9,127 nucleotides of DNA, taken from NCBI GenBank assembly GCA_035491935.1, contig DATJJW010000130.1, positions 1-9,127 of the forward strand. Reading direction: 5' to 3'. Within the stretch, counting starts at the first letter, position 1. Every line of letters starts with the position of its first letter. Below are positions 1-6,980 of the stretch, in pieces. Position numbers and translations under genes: made by a program. The stretch comes from DATJJW01 sp035491935. GTDB taxonomy: Bacteria; Pseudomonadota; Alphaproteobacteria; ATCC43930; CGMCC-115725. The notes beneath the pieces were generated by a model, which was given only the letters and a program-made list of their open reading frames with translations, was not told where the DNA came from and searched no databases.

Positions 1-1
1 G

Positions 2-67
2 GCCATGCGCCGCGAGGGCGCAACCTTGTTCAAGGCGCCTCTGATCCCAACAGGACGGGGCGCCTGA
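2..67 (+). CDS. Possible C-terminal tail of a gene entering from the left
   Basis: An open frame runs from the left edge to a TGA at 65-67 and would encode the last 21 residues of a protein ending in LIPTGRGA. The only support is codon style: third positions in this frame are mostly G or C, as in the clear genes of this window, while the other two plus frames look less coding-like. The frame is too short to assign a family. It could be chance, since open frames of this length are common in GC-rich DNA. Confidence 0.3.
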   Translation, partial: AMRREGATLFKAPLIPTGRGA

Positions 68-81
68 AGGTTCAAACAGAT

Positions 82-105
82 TGTCGGACAGTCCGGTCAT
101 CGGAC
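82..105. promoter_or_regulatory. Overlapping palindromes, candidate operator
   Basis: TGTCGGACA (82-90) is a 9-base palindrome. It overlaps CGGACAGTCCG (85-95), and GTCCG (91-95) can also pair with CGGAC (101-105) across a 5-base loop. The TGTCnGACA form recurs at 4888-4896 in front of the hydroxylase operon. GT...AC half-sites of this kind resemble GntR-type operators, but no such regulator lies in the window. It could instead be a weak hairpin behind the putative gene ending at 67. Confidence 0.3.
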
Positions 106-174
106 CAGGCGATAATGTAGGGAGGGAGTGGCGATATATTAGATAGAAAAACCGCATGCGCCTGTGAGCCCGGT

Positions 175-197
175 TTCACAATGGCGGGCTTCACAAT
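175..197. repeat. Short direct repeat TTCACAAT
   Basis: TTCACAAT occurs at 175-182 and 190-197, giving a 15-base period in the noncoding stretch 68-255. Two half-sites about one and a half helical turns apart could be protein-binding sites, but 8 bases is short enough for chance. I see no gene in 68-255. Confidence 0.2.
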
Positions 198-221
198 CGT
201 CGGGTATGGCGCCGCACATCA

Positions 222-249
222 GTCATGGCCGGGACGGCCCGGCCATGAC
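222..249 (-). terminator. 12-bp perfect hairpin behind the hydrolase operon
   Basis: GTCATGGCCGGG (222-233) is followed by ACGG and then its exact reverse complement CCCGGCCATGAC (238-249). It begins 20 bases past the hydrolase stop codon on the minus strand, where an operon terminator would sit. No T-run follows on either strand, so it is not a textbook intrinsic terminator. It may slow polymerase or protect the 3' end of the mRNA. Confidence 0.55.
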
Positions 250-255
250 GTGGTT

Positions 256-280
256 GCCTGGCCTGTGCCTCAGGCCAGGC
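256..280 (-). terminator. 10-bp perfect hairpin overlapping the hydrolase stop codon
   Basis: GCCTGGCCTG (256-265) pairs exactly with CAGGCCAGGC (271-280) around the 5-base loop TGCCT. The TGA of the dienelactone-hydrolase-like gene (272-270) lies at the loop-proximal end of one arm, so the stem covers the last codons and the stop. With the hairpin at 222-249 it makes a tandem pair at the operon end. No T-run follows. Confidence 0.45.
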
Positions 281-1148
281 GCCGCTTGTAGAGCGCCGAC
301 AGCTCGGCCCAGGCGCGCTCGGCCGATGCCTCGTCATAGACGGGGTTGTCCTTCACGCACCAGCCGTGATTGGCAGGATAGACCTGGACGCTGGAAACGA
401 GCTTGGCTGCCTCGAAACCCGCCTTGAGCTTGTCCTTGGCATCGGGCTGGCGCGCATCGTCGTTGTGGGCGACCGCGCAATGGAACTCCGCCTTCATCTT
501 GGGAATCAGCAGATGCGGGCTGTTAGGCGTGTTGTTGACCAGATTGGCCCCGTGGCAGGTCATGGCGGCGCCGATACGGCTCGACATCACCGCCGCCGTG
601 CGGAAGGTCAGCGGGCCGCCCATGCAATAGCCTTGTACACCGGCCTTCTTCTTCCTGTCGGTTTGCTTCTGCCCGTCGATGAAGGCCAGGAACGCCACGG
701 CATCCCGCTCGGTCCCGTCGGGGGTGAGCGTGGAGGAGAGCGCGGTGATCTGGGCCGCGTCCTTGGGATTCTGGAAGTCGAAATTCTGGCCCTGTATCGG
801 CGCCCGCCGCTTGCGATAGAAGGGGTTGGGCACCAGCACCGTATAGCCTTCGGCGGCGAGCCGCCGGCCGATGTCGCGGAACACCGGCCGCAAGCCCCGG
901 TTGTCGGTCCAGATCAGCACGCCCGGCCAGGCGCCGGCGCCCTTGGGATGGAACAGCGCAGCATCGCACACGCCGTCACCGGTCTTGATGTCGACATCCC
1001 GCTCGTCAACCGTCTCGGCCGCGCGGGCATGGGTTGCCGCCAGTGCCGCCGCCGCAGCGGCGGACAGCGCGAATTCCCGGCGGGACAATGCCCCGCGTGC
1101 GGGGGCCAGTTCGGCCTTCGGAACCTGACAGATATCGTCGTCGCACAT
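270..1148 (-). CDS. Tat-exported dienelactone hydrolase family protein
   Basis: This 292-aa alpha/beta hydrolase is of the dienelactone hydrolase family (carboxymethylenebutenolidase-like), which opens lactones or esters with a Cys-Asp-His triad. The nucleophile elbow GYCMGG lies at 173-178 with Cys175. The likely His is H261 in NHGW, and the likely Asp is D230 or D231 in HNDDARQP. Residues 21-44 form a twin-arginine signal: SRREFAL with R23-R24, an Ala-rich core, and a probable cleavage after ARA (41-43). Mature protein would therefore act in the periplasm, unlike classical cytoplasmic dienelactone hydrolases. The ATG is supported by AGGGGG five bases upstream. It starts 68 bases after the FAD-subunit gene and is probably last in that operon. 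The family is clear; the substrate cannot be read from the sequence, and similar proteins are often annotated without known activity. Confidence 0.9.
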   Translation of the reverse strand: MCDDDICQVPKAELAPARGALSRREFALSAAAAAALAATHARAAETVDERDVDIKTGDGVCDAALFHPKGAGAWPGVLIWTDNRGLRPVFRDIGRRLAAEGYTVLVPNPFYRKRRAPIQGQNFDFQNPKDAAQITALSSTLTPDGTERDAVAFLAFIDGQKQTDRKKKAGVQGYCMGGPLTFRTAAVMSSRIGAAMTCHGANLVNNTPNSPHLLIPKMKAEFHCAVAHNDDARQPDAKDKLKAGFEAAKLVSSVQVYPANHGWCVKDNPVYDEASAERAWAELSALYKRRLA

Positions 1149-1216
1149 GGAAGCCCCCTGAGAATTGTATTAGTTCCCAGGATAGTAACTGCGCGGCGAG
1201 TGTTTGTCACATCCGG

Positions 1217-2023
1217 CTATGGCCGCGGCGAAGCGATGGCGGCGACTGCGCGCTTGGCCAGCACGCCCAGGACGTGGGAGCGATAGCCCGCGCTGCAATG
1301 CATGTCGCCCATCAACTCGTCCGGATCGACGATGATGCCGGCGACGGCCTCCGGCTTGAAGCTCGCTTCCAAGGCCGCTTCCATCTCGTTCACCCGGAAG
1401 GCATGGGAGCCGGCGCCGGTGACCGAGACGCGCACCTTGTTGCCGAGGCGCGCGACCATCAGCCCGACCACGGCGTAACCGGAAACCGGATGAGGGAACT
1501 TGATGTAATGGGCCTGATCCGGGATACGGAAGCGTACCGCCGTCACGATCTCGGTGGCGCCGAGCGCCGTCTCGAACAGATCGACGAAAAAATCGTCGGC
1601 CGGAATGACGCGCTCGTTGGTCACGACCTCGGCATCCAAGCCCAGCACACCCGCCGGATAGTCGGCCGCCGGATCGGCATTCGCCACCGAACCGCCGATG
1701 GTGCCGCGCCGGCGCACGGCTGGATCGCCGATGCCGCCGGCCAGCACCGCCAGTGCCAGGATCTTCTCGCGGACGATCGGCGAGGCCGCGACATCGGCAT
1801 GGCGCGTCATGGCGCCGATGACCAGGCGATCGCCCTCGACCGAGATGCCGGCAAGGCCAGGAACCGCCCCCAGATCGATGAGATCGCTGGGCGCCGCCAG
1901 ATCCTGTTTCAGGGTCGGGATCAACGTCATGCCGCCGGAGATGAGCTTGGGATCCTCAAGATTGCCCAAGGCCTCCGCGGCCTCCTCGACGCTGCGCGGG
2001 CGAAGCCAACCGAAGGATTGCAT
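1217..2023 (-). CDS. FAD-binding medium subunit of a xanthine dehydrogenase/CO dehydrogenase-family hydroxylase (CoxM-like)
   Basis: This 268-aa protein carries FAD and passes electrons from the iron-sulfur subunit to an external acceptor. Two FAD-pyrophosphate motifs are visible: SGGMTLIP (29-36, the family AGGxSLxP) and RGTIGGSVANADP (106-118, the TIGG motif). The C-terminal part (about 165-268) fits the CO dehydrogenase flavoprotein C-terminal domain. The frame is open further upstream to 2098, but MQSFGWLRPRS at 2023 matches the usual N-terminus. Its ATG shares one base with the TGA of the small-subunit gene (TGATG), which suggests translational coupling. The usual family length is about 270-290 aa, so it looks complete. 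It acts in the cytoplasm with the two genes upstream. Confidence 0.92.
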   Translation of the reverse strand: MQSFGWLRPRSVEEAAEALGNLEDPKLISGGMTLIPTLKQDLAAPSDLIDLGAVPGLAGISVEGDRLVIGAMTRHADVAASPIVREKILALAVLAGGIGDPAVRRRGTIGGSVANADPAADYPAGVLGLDAEVVTNERVIPADDFFVDLFETALGATEIVTAVRFRIPDQAHYIKFPHPVSGYAVVGLMVARLGNKVRVSVTGAGSHAFRVNEMEAALEASFKPEAVAGIIVDPDELMGDMHCSAGYRSHVLGVLAKRAVAAIASPRP

Positions 2024-2496
2024 CAGTGCGTCTCCACCTTGGTGCCGCTGGCATGCATGATCGCCTCGACGATGCCCTGGTAGCCGGTGCAGCGGCAAAG
2101 ATTGCCTTCGAGTTCATGGCGCACGGTCTTCTCATCCGCGCAAGGATGGCGCTTCACGATATCGGCGCCCATCATCACCATGCCCGGCGTGCAGAAGCCG
2201 CATTGCAGGCCATGGAACTCCTGGAATGCCGCCTGCACCGGATGGAGCTGCCCGTCCGGCCCGGCCAGCCCCTCGATGGTGACGATGTCGGCCCCGCCGA
2301 GCTGGGCCACGAATACCGTGCAGGACTTCACCGCATGGCCGTCGACATGGACGATGCAGCAGCCGCATTGCGTCGTGTCGCAGCCGACATGGGTGCCGGT
2401 CAGCCTGAGATTCTCGCGCAGGAACTCCGCCAGCAGCGTGTTGGGTTCGACGTCACGCTCGACCGCGGCGCCATTGACCGTAAGAGAGACCTTCAT
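2023..2496 (-). CDS. [2Fe-2S] small subunit of a xanthine dehydrogenase/CO dehydrogenase-family hydroxylase (CoxS-like)
   Basis: This 157-aa protein holds two [2Fe-2S] clusters that relay electrons from the molybdenum site to FAD. The plant-ferredoxin-type N-terminal domain has C39, C44, C47 and C59 (HVGCDTTQCGCC, then KSC). The C-terminal helical [2Fe-2S] domain has C99 and C102 in QCGFCTPG, and C134 and C136 in NLCRCTGY. All eight ligands are present and the length is typical. There is no signal peptide, so the enzyme should be cytoplasmic; periplasmic relatives such as PaoABC carry a Tat signal on this subunit. The start follows AAGGA nine bases upstream, 34 bases after the large-subunit stop, and the stop overlaps the FAD-subunit start by one base. 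Confidence 0.96.
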   Translation of the reverse strand: MKVSLTVNGAAVERDVEPNTLLAEFLRENLRLTGTHVGCDTTQCGCCIVHVDGHAVKSCTVFVAQLGGADIVTIEGLAGPDGQLHPVQAAFQEFHGLQCGFCTPGMVMMGADIVKRHPCADEKTVRHELEGNLCRCTGYQGIVEAIMHASGTKVETH

Positions 2497-2530
2497 TCGA
2501 CTTCGTCCTTAAATCCTCAGGCCGGCAGTT

Positions 2531-4858
2531 TCAGGCTGCCTGGCCCGCGATGACGCGCCAGATGCGTTCGGGCGTCACCGGCATATCGATATGGCTGACG
2601 CCATAGGGCTTGAGCGCGTCGACGACGGCGCCGACGAAGGCGGAAGGCGCGGCACAGGCTCCCGCTTCGCCCGCTCCCTTGACGCCCAGTTCATTCGTCT
2701 TGCACGGCACGACGTTGAAGTAGGCCGCGATGTGCGCCATGTGATGCGCGCGCGGCATGCCGTAATCGACGAAGGAGCCGCTGAGGAACTGCGCCGTCTC
2801 CTCCTCATAGACCGTATTCTCGAGCATGGCCTGGCCCAGCCCTTGCGCCACGCCGCCATAGACCTGGCCATGGACCAGCAGCGGGTTCAGCACGGTGCCG
2901 CAATCGTCGACCGCCGTATAGCGCAGGATCTCGACCGTCCCGAGATCGGGATCGATCTCCAGTTCGCAGATATGGCAGCCATTGGGGAAGTTGAAGTGGT
3001 CGGCGTGGCGGTTATAGACCCAGTTCTCGTCCAGCCCCGGCGCCATGCCCTCCGGCAGGCGCGCGGGATCATGGGCCGCCTTCGCCACCTCTTTGAAGGT
3101 GACGGTGGCATGGCCGGCATGGAACACGCCCTCATCGAAGCGCACCTGCTCCGGATCCGATTGCAGCAGGTGGCCGGCGATCCTGGTCGCCTTCACGACG
3201 ATCTGTTCGGCCGTCCGCTTGATGCCGACACCGCCCATCATCGAGGAACGCGAGCCGAAGGTGCCGACGCCCTGCGCCGGCGTCGTATCGGTATCGCCCT
3301 GGATGAGCTTCACCTGCTCGAGCGGCAGGTTCAGATGGTCGTGAAGGATCTGGGCATAGGCCGTATCGTGGCCCTGGCCATGCGAGAAGGTGCCGGAGAA
3401 GATCGAGGCGCTGCCATCGGCCTCGATGCGCACGCGCATCTCCTCGACCGGCCGCCCGCCCGACTGCTCGACGAAGCTGCCGATGCCGAAGCCCCGCAGC
3501 TTGCCCCGCGCCTCGCTTTCCTTGCGCCGCGCGGGAAAGCCCGCGTAATCGGCCTCCTTCAGCGCCATGTCGAGGCTGCCGGCGAAATCGCCGGAATCGA
3601 TCAGCAGCCCCATCTGGGTGCGATAGGGCATCTTGGCCGGCGCGATGAAATTGCGGCGGCGAATCTCGTCGCGGGCCAGGCCGCAGGCCTCTGCCCCCAG
3701 ATCCATCAGGCGCTCGAGCAGGAAATTCGCCTCCGGCCGCCCGGCGCCGCGATAGGTGTCGGTCGAGACGGTGTTGGTATAGACGGTCTTCACCGAGAAA
3801 TAGAATTTCTCGATGTCATAGGAGCACGGGATGATGCGGCCACCGCCATCGATCGGCAGGCGCGGCCCGTTCTCGCCCATATAGGCGCCGACATTGAGGA
3901 TCGTCTCGGCATGGAGCGCCGTGATACGGCCAGTCTCGTCGAAGCCCATCACCGCATGATTGACCTGGTCGCGGCCATGATAGTCGGAGACGAAGGTTTC
4001 CGAACGCGTGCTCAGCCACTTGACCGGCCGCCCGATCTTGCGCGCGGCCCAGGCCACGGCGACCAGTTCCAGATAGAGCTTGCCGCGGATGCCGAAGCCG
4101 CCGCCGGTATCGGGCGAAATGACGCGCAGCTGCTCCTTCTTGATGCCGAGCAGCCGTGCAACGCCTGCCTGGGGCCCGCGTACACCCTGGGTCGGCGCAT
4201 AGAGCGTGATCCGATCGCTGGCCGCATCATATTCGGCCAGCGCCACCCGCGGCTCCATCGGGTTCGGGATGAGACGGTTGTTGACGATGTCGATGGTCAC
4301 GGATTTCGCCGATCCGGCGATGATCGCATCGATCTCGTCTTTGTCGCCCAGCTCCCAGTGCAGTCCCAGATTATTGTCGAATTCGGGCCAGACCACCGGT
4401 GCATCCGGGGCCAGCGCCGCGACCGAGGACGCGACCGCCGGCAGCTCCTCCCACTCGATCTGGATGAGGTCGGCGGCCGCGCGCGCCTGCTCGCGCGTCT
4501 CGGCAATCACCATCACCACCGGCTCGCCGACGAAACGTACCCGCTCGCGCGCCAGTACCGGCCGGCGCGACCTGCGAATCTTCGTCCCGTCGCGATCGGA
4601 GAAATCGACGTCGGTCATCAGGTCCTGGACGCCATCCGCGGCCAGGTCCTCATGAACGAAGACGTGATGCACGCCAGGCGCCTCGCGCGCCGCGGACAGG
4701 TCGATGCCGCTGATACCGGCATGGGCGTGAGGCGAGCGGAAGAAATGGATGTGAAGCTGGTTCTCCAGCTGGATATCGTCGCTGTACCGCCCGCCGCCGG
4801 TGACCAGCCTGACATCTTCCTTACGCCGTATCGGCTGTCCAATCCCGAACTGTCCCAT
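2531..4858 (-). CDS. Molybdopterin-binding large subunit, form II CoxL-like hydroxylase
   Basis: This 775-aa catalytic subunit of a molybdenum hydroxylase has the a/b hammerhead domain at about 17-130 and the molybdopterin-binding domains after it. Visible motifs are TGGGFGIRG (251-259), SHGQGHDTA (492-500), GVGTFGSRS (530-538) and KGAGEAGA (727-734). E731 is in the position of the catalytic glutamate that activates the Mo-bound water. The active-site loop reads TYRGAGR (368-374), near the AYRGAGR of form II CoxL proteins and not the Cys-containing AYxCSFR of aerobic CO dehydrogenase. A CO-oxidising role is therefore unlikely, and an aldehyde, N-heterocycle or other organic substrate is more plausible. 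It is first in an L-S-M operon, with AAGGTGG just upstream of the ATG. No XdhC- or CoxD-type maturation gene is in the window. Confidence 0.93.
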   Translation of the reverse strand: MGQFGIGQPIRRKEDVRLVTGGGRYSDDIQLENQLHIHFFRSPHAHAGISGIDLSAAREAPGVHHVFVHEDLAADGVQDLMTDVDFSDRDGTKIRRSRRPVLARERVRFVGEPVVMVIAETREQARAAADLIQIEWEELPAVASSVAALAPDAPVVWPEFDNNLGLHWELGDKDEIDAIIAGSAKSVTIDIVNNRLIPNPMEPRVALAEYDAASDRITLYAPTQGVRGPQAGVARLLGIKKEQLRVISPDTGGGFGIRGKLYLELVAVAWAARKIGRPVKWLSTRSETFVSDYHGRDQVNHAVMGFDETGRITALHAETILNVGAYMGENGPRLPIDGGGRIIPCSYDIEKFYFSVKTVYTNTVSTDTYRGAGRPEANFLLERLMDLGAEACGLARDEIRRRNFIAPAKMPYRTQMGLLIDSGDFAGSLDMALKEADYAGFPARRKESEARGKLRGFGIGSFVEQSGGRPVEEMRVRIEADGSASIFSGTFSHGQGHDTAYAQILHDHLNLPLEQVKLIQGDTDTTPAQGVGTFGSRSSMMGGVGIKRTAEQIVVKATRIAGHLLQSDPEQVRFDEGVFHAGHATVTFKEVAKAAHDPARLPEGMAPGLDENWVYNRHADHFNFPNGCHICELEIDPDLGTVEILRYTAVDDCGTVLNPLLVHGQVYGGVAQGLGQAMLENTVYEEETAQFLSGSFVDYGMPRAHHMAHIAAYFNVVPCKTNELGVKGAGEAGACAAPSAFVGAVVDALKPYGVSHIDMPVTPERIWRVIAGQAA

Positions 4859-4877
4859 ACCACCTTATTCCCGATCG

Positions 4878-4908
4878 GCTGTCTGCCTGTCTGACAGGAG
4901 TGGACAGC
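4878..4908. promoter_or_regulatory. Nested inverted repeats in the divergent intergenic region
   Basis: The 208 bases between the large-subunit start (4858) and the MFS start (5067) must hold both divergent promoters. GCTGTC (4878-4883) pairs with GACAGC (4903-4908), and inside it CCTGT (4886-4890) pairs with ACAGG (4894-4898). Their centres differ by one base. The core TGTCTGACA (4888-4896) has GT...AC half-sites as in many GntR-family operators. Another ACAGACAG lies at 4969-4976. The site starts 20 bases from the hydroxylase start, fitting a repressor site near its transcript start. I could not place convincing -35/-10 pairs on either strand. Confidence 0.45.
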
Positions 4909-5066
4909 TCCGCTGGCTTGATGACGCCTTACTACTATGGCCGCTGCGCCAAGCGGAATAGTTTATTTACAGACAGATAGGTATCCTTGGCATTTCCGCA
5001 TCCCTGTTGCGCCCGTGGCGAGGTACCGCCATAAACAAATTAAAACAAGGGAGTATCGGGGGGCCC

Positions 5067-6464
5067 ATGACAATTTCCACCATCGACACGGATTTGAGAA
5101 TCGCGCAGCTGGCCGCCAGGCTGGACCGCCTGCCGCAAACCGCCGCGGTGTGGAAGCTGATCGTCCTGCTGAGCCTGGGGTTCTTCTTCGAACTCTACGA
5201 CTTGCTCTATACCGGCAACATCGCGCCGGGCCTCGTCAGGGCCGGCATCCTGACACCGACGACGCCGGGCCTGTTCGGCAGCGCCGGCATCGCCAGCTTC
5301 GTCGCGGCGCTCTTCTCGGGGCTTTTCCTCGGCACCGTCGCCTGCGGCTTCCTGGCCGACCGCTACGGCCGGCGGGCGATCTTCACCTGGTCGCTCCTGT
5401 GGTACACGGCCGCCAATCTGGTCATGGCGTTCCAGACCACGGCCTGGGGGCTGAATTTCTGGCGCTTCGTCTCCGGCCTCGGCCTCGGGCTGGAGATGGT
5501 GGTGATCGGGACATATCTCTCCGAACTGGTACCGAAGGAGGTACGCGGCCGCGCCTTCGCCTGCTGTCAGGCCATCGGCTTCTGCGCGGTTCCCGTGGCG
5601 GCGTTCCTGGCCTACATGCTGGTGCCGCGCGAACCGCTGGGATTGCAGGGCTGGCGCTGGGTCGTGCTGATCGGCTGCAATTGCGCGATCTTCATCTGGT
5701 GGATCCGCCGGGGATTGCCGGAAAGCCCGCGCTGGCTGGCCTTGAAGGGCCGGATGGACGAGGCCGAAGCCGTGGTGGCCGCTCTCGAAGCCAAGGTGCA
5801 GGCCGAATATGGCCGCCCCCTGCCCCAGCCCGGTTCGGCGCAGCGGGCGGAGCAGCATGCCCGAATGCGCGACATGTGGGTCCCGCCCTATCTTTCGCGC
5901 ACGATCATGATGATCATCTTCAACCTGGTGCAGACGGTGAGTTTCTACGGCTTCCTCAACTGGGTGCCGACGCTGCTGATCAAGCAGGGCATCACCGTCA
6001 CCAACAGCCTGTTCTACACCTGGATCATCGCGCTCGCGGCGCCGGTCGGCCCCCTTATCGGCCTCGCCATCGCCGACCGGTTCGAGCGCAAGCACGTGCT
6101 GGTCGCCGTGGCGCTAGGCATCATCGCCTGCGGCCTGGCCTTCGCCCAGACGCGCGACGCGGTCGCCATCATCCTGCTGGGCATCGGCCTCACCATCGGC
6201 AACAACATGATGTCCTATACCTTCCACGCCTATCAGCAGGAATTGTTCCCGACCGGCATCCGCGCCCGCGCCGTGGGCTTCGTCTATTCCTGGAGCCGTT
6301 TCTCGGCGATCTTCACCGGCTTCATCATCGCCTTCGTGCTACAGAATGCGGGGGTGTCCGGCGTATTCATCTTCATCGCCGGTGCGCTTCTGGTGGCGTT
6401 GGTGGTGATCCTGGCGCTGGGACCGCGCACCCGCAACCGCATGCTGGAAGAGATTTCCCGCTAG
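5067..6464 (+). CDS. MFS transporter, organic-acid/sugar-porter type
   Basis: This 465-aa major facilitator protein of the inner membrane has about 12 predicted membrane segments in two halves. Family marks are GFLADRYGRR (94-103, loop 2-3 motif), PESPRW (218-223) after segment 6 as in sugar-porter and aromatic-acid porters, the related loop ADRFERKH (336-343), and FPTGIRARAVGF (394-405) in the second half. D45 in ELYDLLY of segment 1 is a likely proton or substrate residue. These point to proton-coupled uptake rather than drug efflux; the substrate is unknown. The frame is open upstream with a TTG at 5007, but the ATG at 5067 is preferred because conserved sequence starts after it and G-rich AAGGGAG and GGGGGG tracts precede it. 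It diverges from the Mo-hydroxylase operon and probably imports a related substrate. Confidence 0.9.
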   Translation: MTISTIDTDLRIAQLAARLDRLPQTAAVWKLIVLLSLGFFFELYDLLYTGNIAPGLVRAGILTPTTPGLFGSAGIASFVAALFSGLFLGTVACGFLADRYGRRAIFTWSLLWYTAANLVMAFQTTAWGLNFWRFVSGLGLGLEMVVIGTYLSELVPKEVRGRAFACCQAIGFCAVPVAAFLAYMLVPREPLGLQGWRWVVLIGCNCAIFIWWIRRGLPESPRWLALKGRMDEAEAVVAALEAKVQAEYGRPLPQPGSAQRAEQHARMRDMWVPPYLSRTIMMIIFNLVQTVSFYGFLNWVPTLLIKQGITVTNSLFYTWIIALAAPVGPLIGLAIADRFERKHVLVAVALGIIACGLAFAQTRDAVAIILLGIGLTIGNNMMSYTFHAYQQELFPTGIRARAVGFVYSWSRFSAIFTGFIIAFVLQNAGVSGVFIFIAGALLVALVVILALGPRTRNRMLEEISR

Positions 6465-6510
6465 ATCGACCTTCACCGCCTGGGTTGCATCGACCCAAGC
6501 GGATCAGGTT

Positions 6511-6795
6511 CTAGAGTCCGGCCCCTTCGACCAACTCCTCATCCAGCATCGTGGCCGGCGAGGCAATTCCCCCGATCGCGCTGACGCGATCCAGCGACAG
6601 CACCGATTCCTCCCGGGCCTGCCTGTCCTTTATCAACTCGTTATCGTCCGCCACCAGCCGGACGCGCTCTGCCTCATGGCGCTCGGCGATCCGTTCCAGG
6701 CATGCCCGTGCCGTCGGATCGGTGGTCATGCCGGCCAGCCGGCGTGCGTTACGCGCCTCGGCCGCCAGGGTCTTGAGTTCGGCTTTCTCAGCCAT
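6511..6795 (-). CDS. Small hypothetical helical protein, 94 aa
   Basis: I do not recognise a named family. The protein is Ala-, Arg- and Glu-rich and looks mostly alpha-helical, without signal peptide or membrane segment. The stretch MTTDPTARACLERIAERHE (23-41) resembles a pattern seen in many small uncharacterised alphaproteobacterial proteins; that comparison is from memory. The ATG has a strong GGAGG (6805-6801) five bases upstream, and third codon positions are G/C-rich, so this strand is preferred over an overlapping open frame on plus at 6551-6904. It converges on the MFS gene, with only 46 bases between the stop codons and a weak 5-bp hairpin (6481-6497) there. Its start faces the 65-aa gene across an AT-rich region. 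Confidence 0.72.
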   Translation of the reverse strand: MAEKAELKTLAAEARNARRLAGMTTDPTARACLERIAERHEAERVRLVADDNELIKDRQAREESVLSLDRVSAIGGIASPATMLDEELVEGAGL

Positions 6796-6883
6796 GGGCG
6801 CCTCCGGAAGCGTAAAATTTTACCTATCAAATTCAAGGACGGAGCGGCCGGTTTCGTTCCGCGAACGGCTTGCGAGGCTAGAT

Positions 6884-6911
6884 TTTATATTAATAAAAAA
6901 TTAACGTTAAT
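6884..6911. promoter_or_regulatory. AT-rich divergent promoter region with a 12-bp palindrome
   Basis: A roughly 30-base A/T-rich island interrupts GC-rich DNA between the divergent genes starting at 6795 and 6981. On minus, TATAAA (6889-6884) with TTAACG (6910-6905) at a 15-base spacing could serve the 94-aa gene. On plus, TTGCGA (6870-6875) with TAATAA (6891-6896) could serve the 65-aa gene. The perfect palindrome ATTAACGTTAAT (6900-6911) overlaps both, and its half ATTAACGT recurs at 6959-6966. Spacings are not ideal, so the exact elements are uncertain. Confidence 0.35.
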
Positions 6912-6980
6912 GTAGGGAACAATTCGCCATGCCCCGGCATTGTTCTCGCGCATTGCCCATTAACGTGCCGAGGGAATTCC

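Noticed and set aside
1034..2083. Open frame of about 349 codons on plus opposite the FAD-subunit gene
   Set aside because: It is a shadow of the FAD subunit, which has its FAD motifs in the minus frame. The plus translation is low-complexity and His/Arg-rich.
2531..4858. Call of aerobic carbon monoxide dehydrogenase for the L-S-M genes
   Set aside because: The active-site loop lacks the AYxCSFR cysteine, and no CoxD/E/F-type accessory gene is present in the window.
2591..4894. Very long open frame on the plus strand opposite the large-subunit gene
   Set aside because: It is antisense to a protein with clear molybdopterin-hydroxylase motifs. The long frame arises from G/C-rich codon bias; its translation shows no family motifs.
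4987..5010. TTGGCA followed by TTGC upstream of the MFS gene, looking like a sigma-54 promoter
   Set aside because: The GG (4989-4990) and GC (5009-5010) are 18 bases apart, not the required 10, and no GC sits at the right spacing.
6855..6867. CGTTC-CGC-GAACG as a LexA SOS box
   Set aside because: The alphaproteobacterial LexA box is a direct repeat GTTC-N7-GTTC, and the Bacillus type needs GAAC-N4-GTTC. This is an inverted repeat with a 3-base centre and fits neither.
6551..6904. 117-codon plus-strand frame over the 94-aa minus gene
   Set aside because: Only the minus gene has a strong Shine-Dalgarno (GGAGG at five bases) and G/C-rich third positions. The plus translation is Ser/Arg-rich, typical of an antisense frame.
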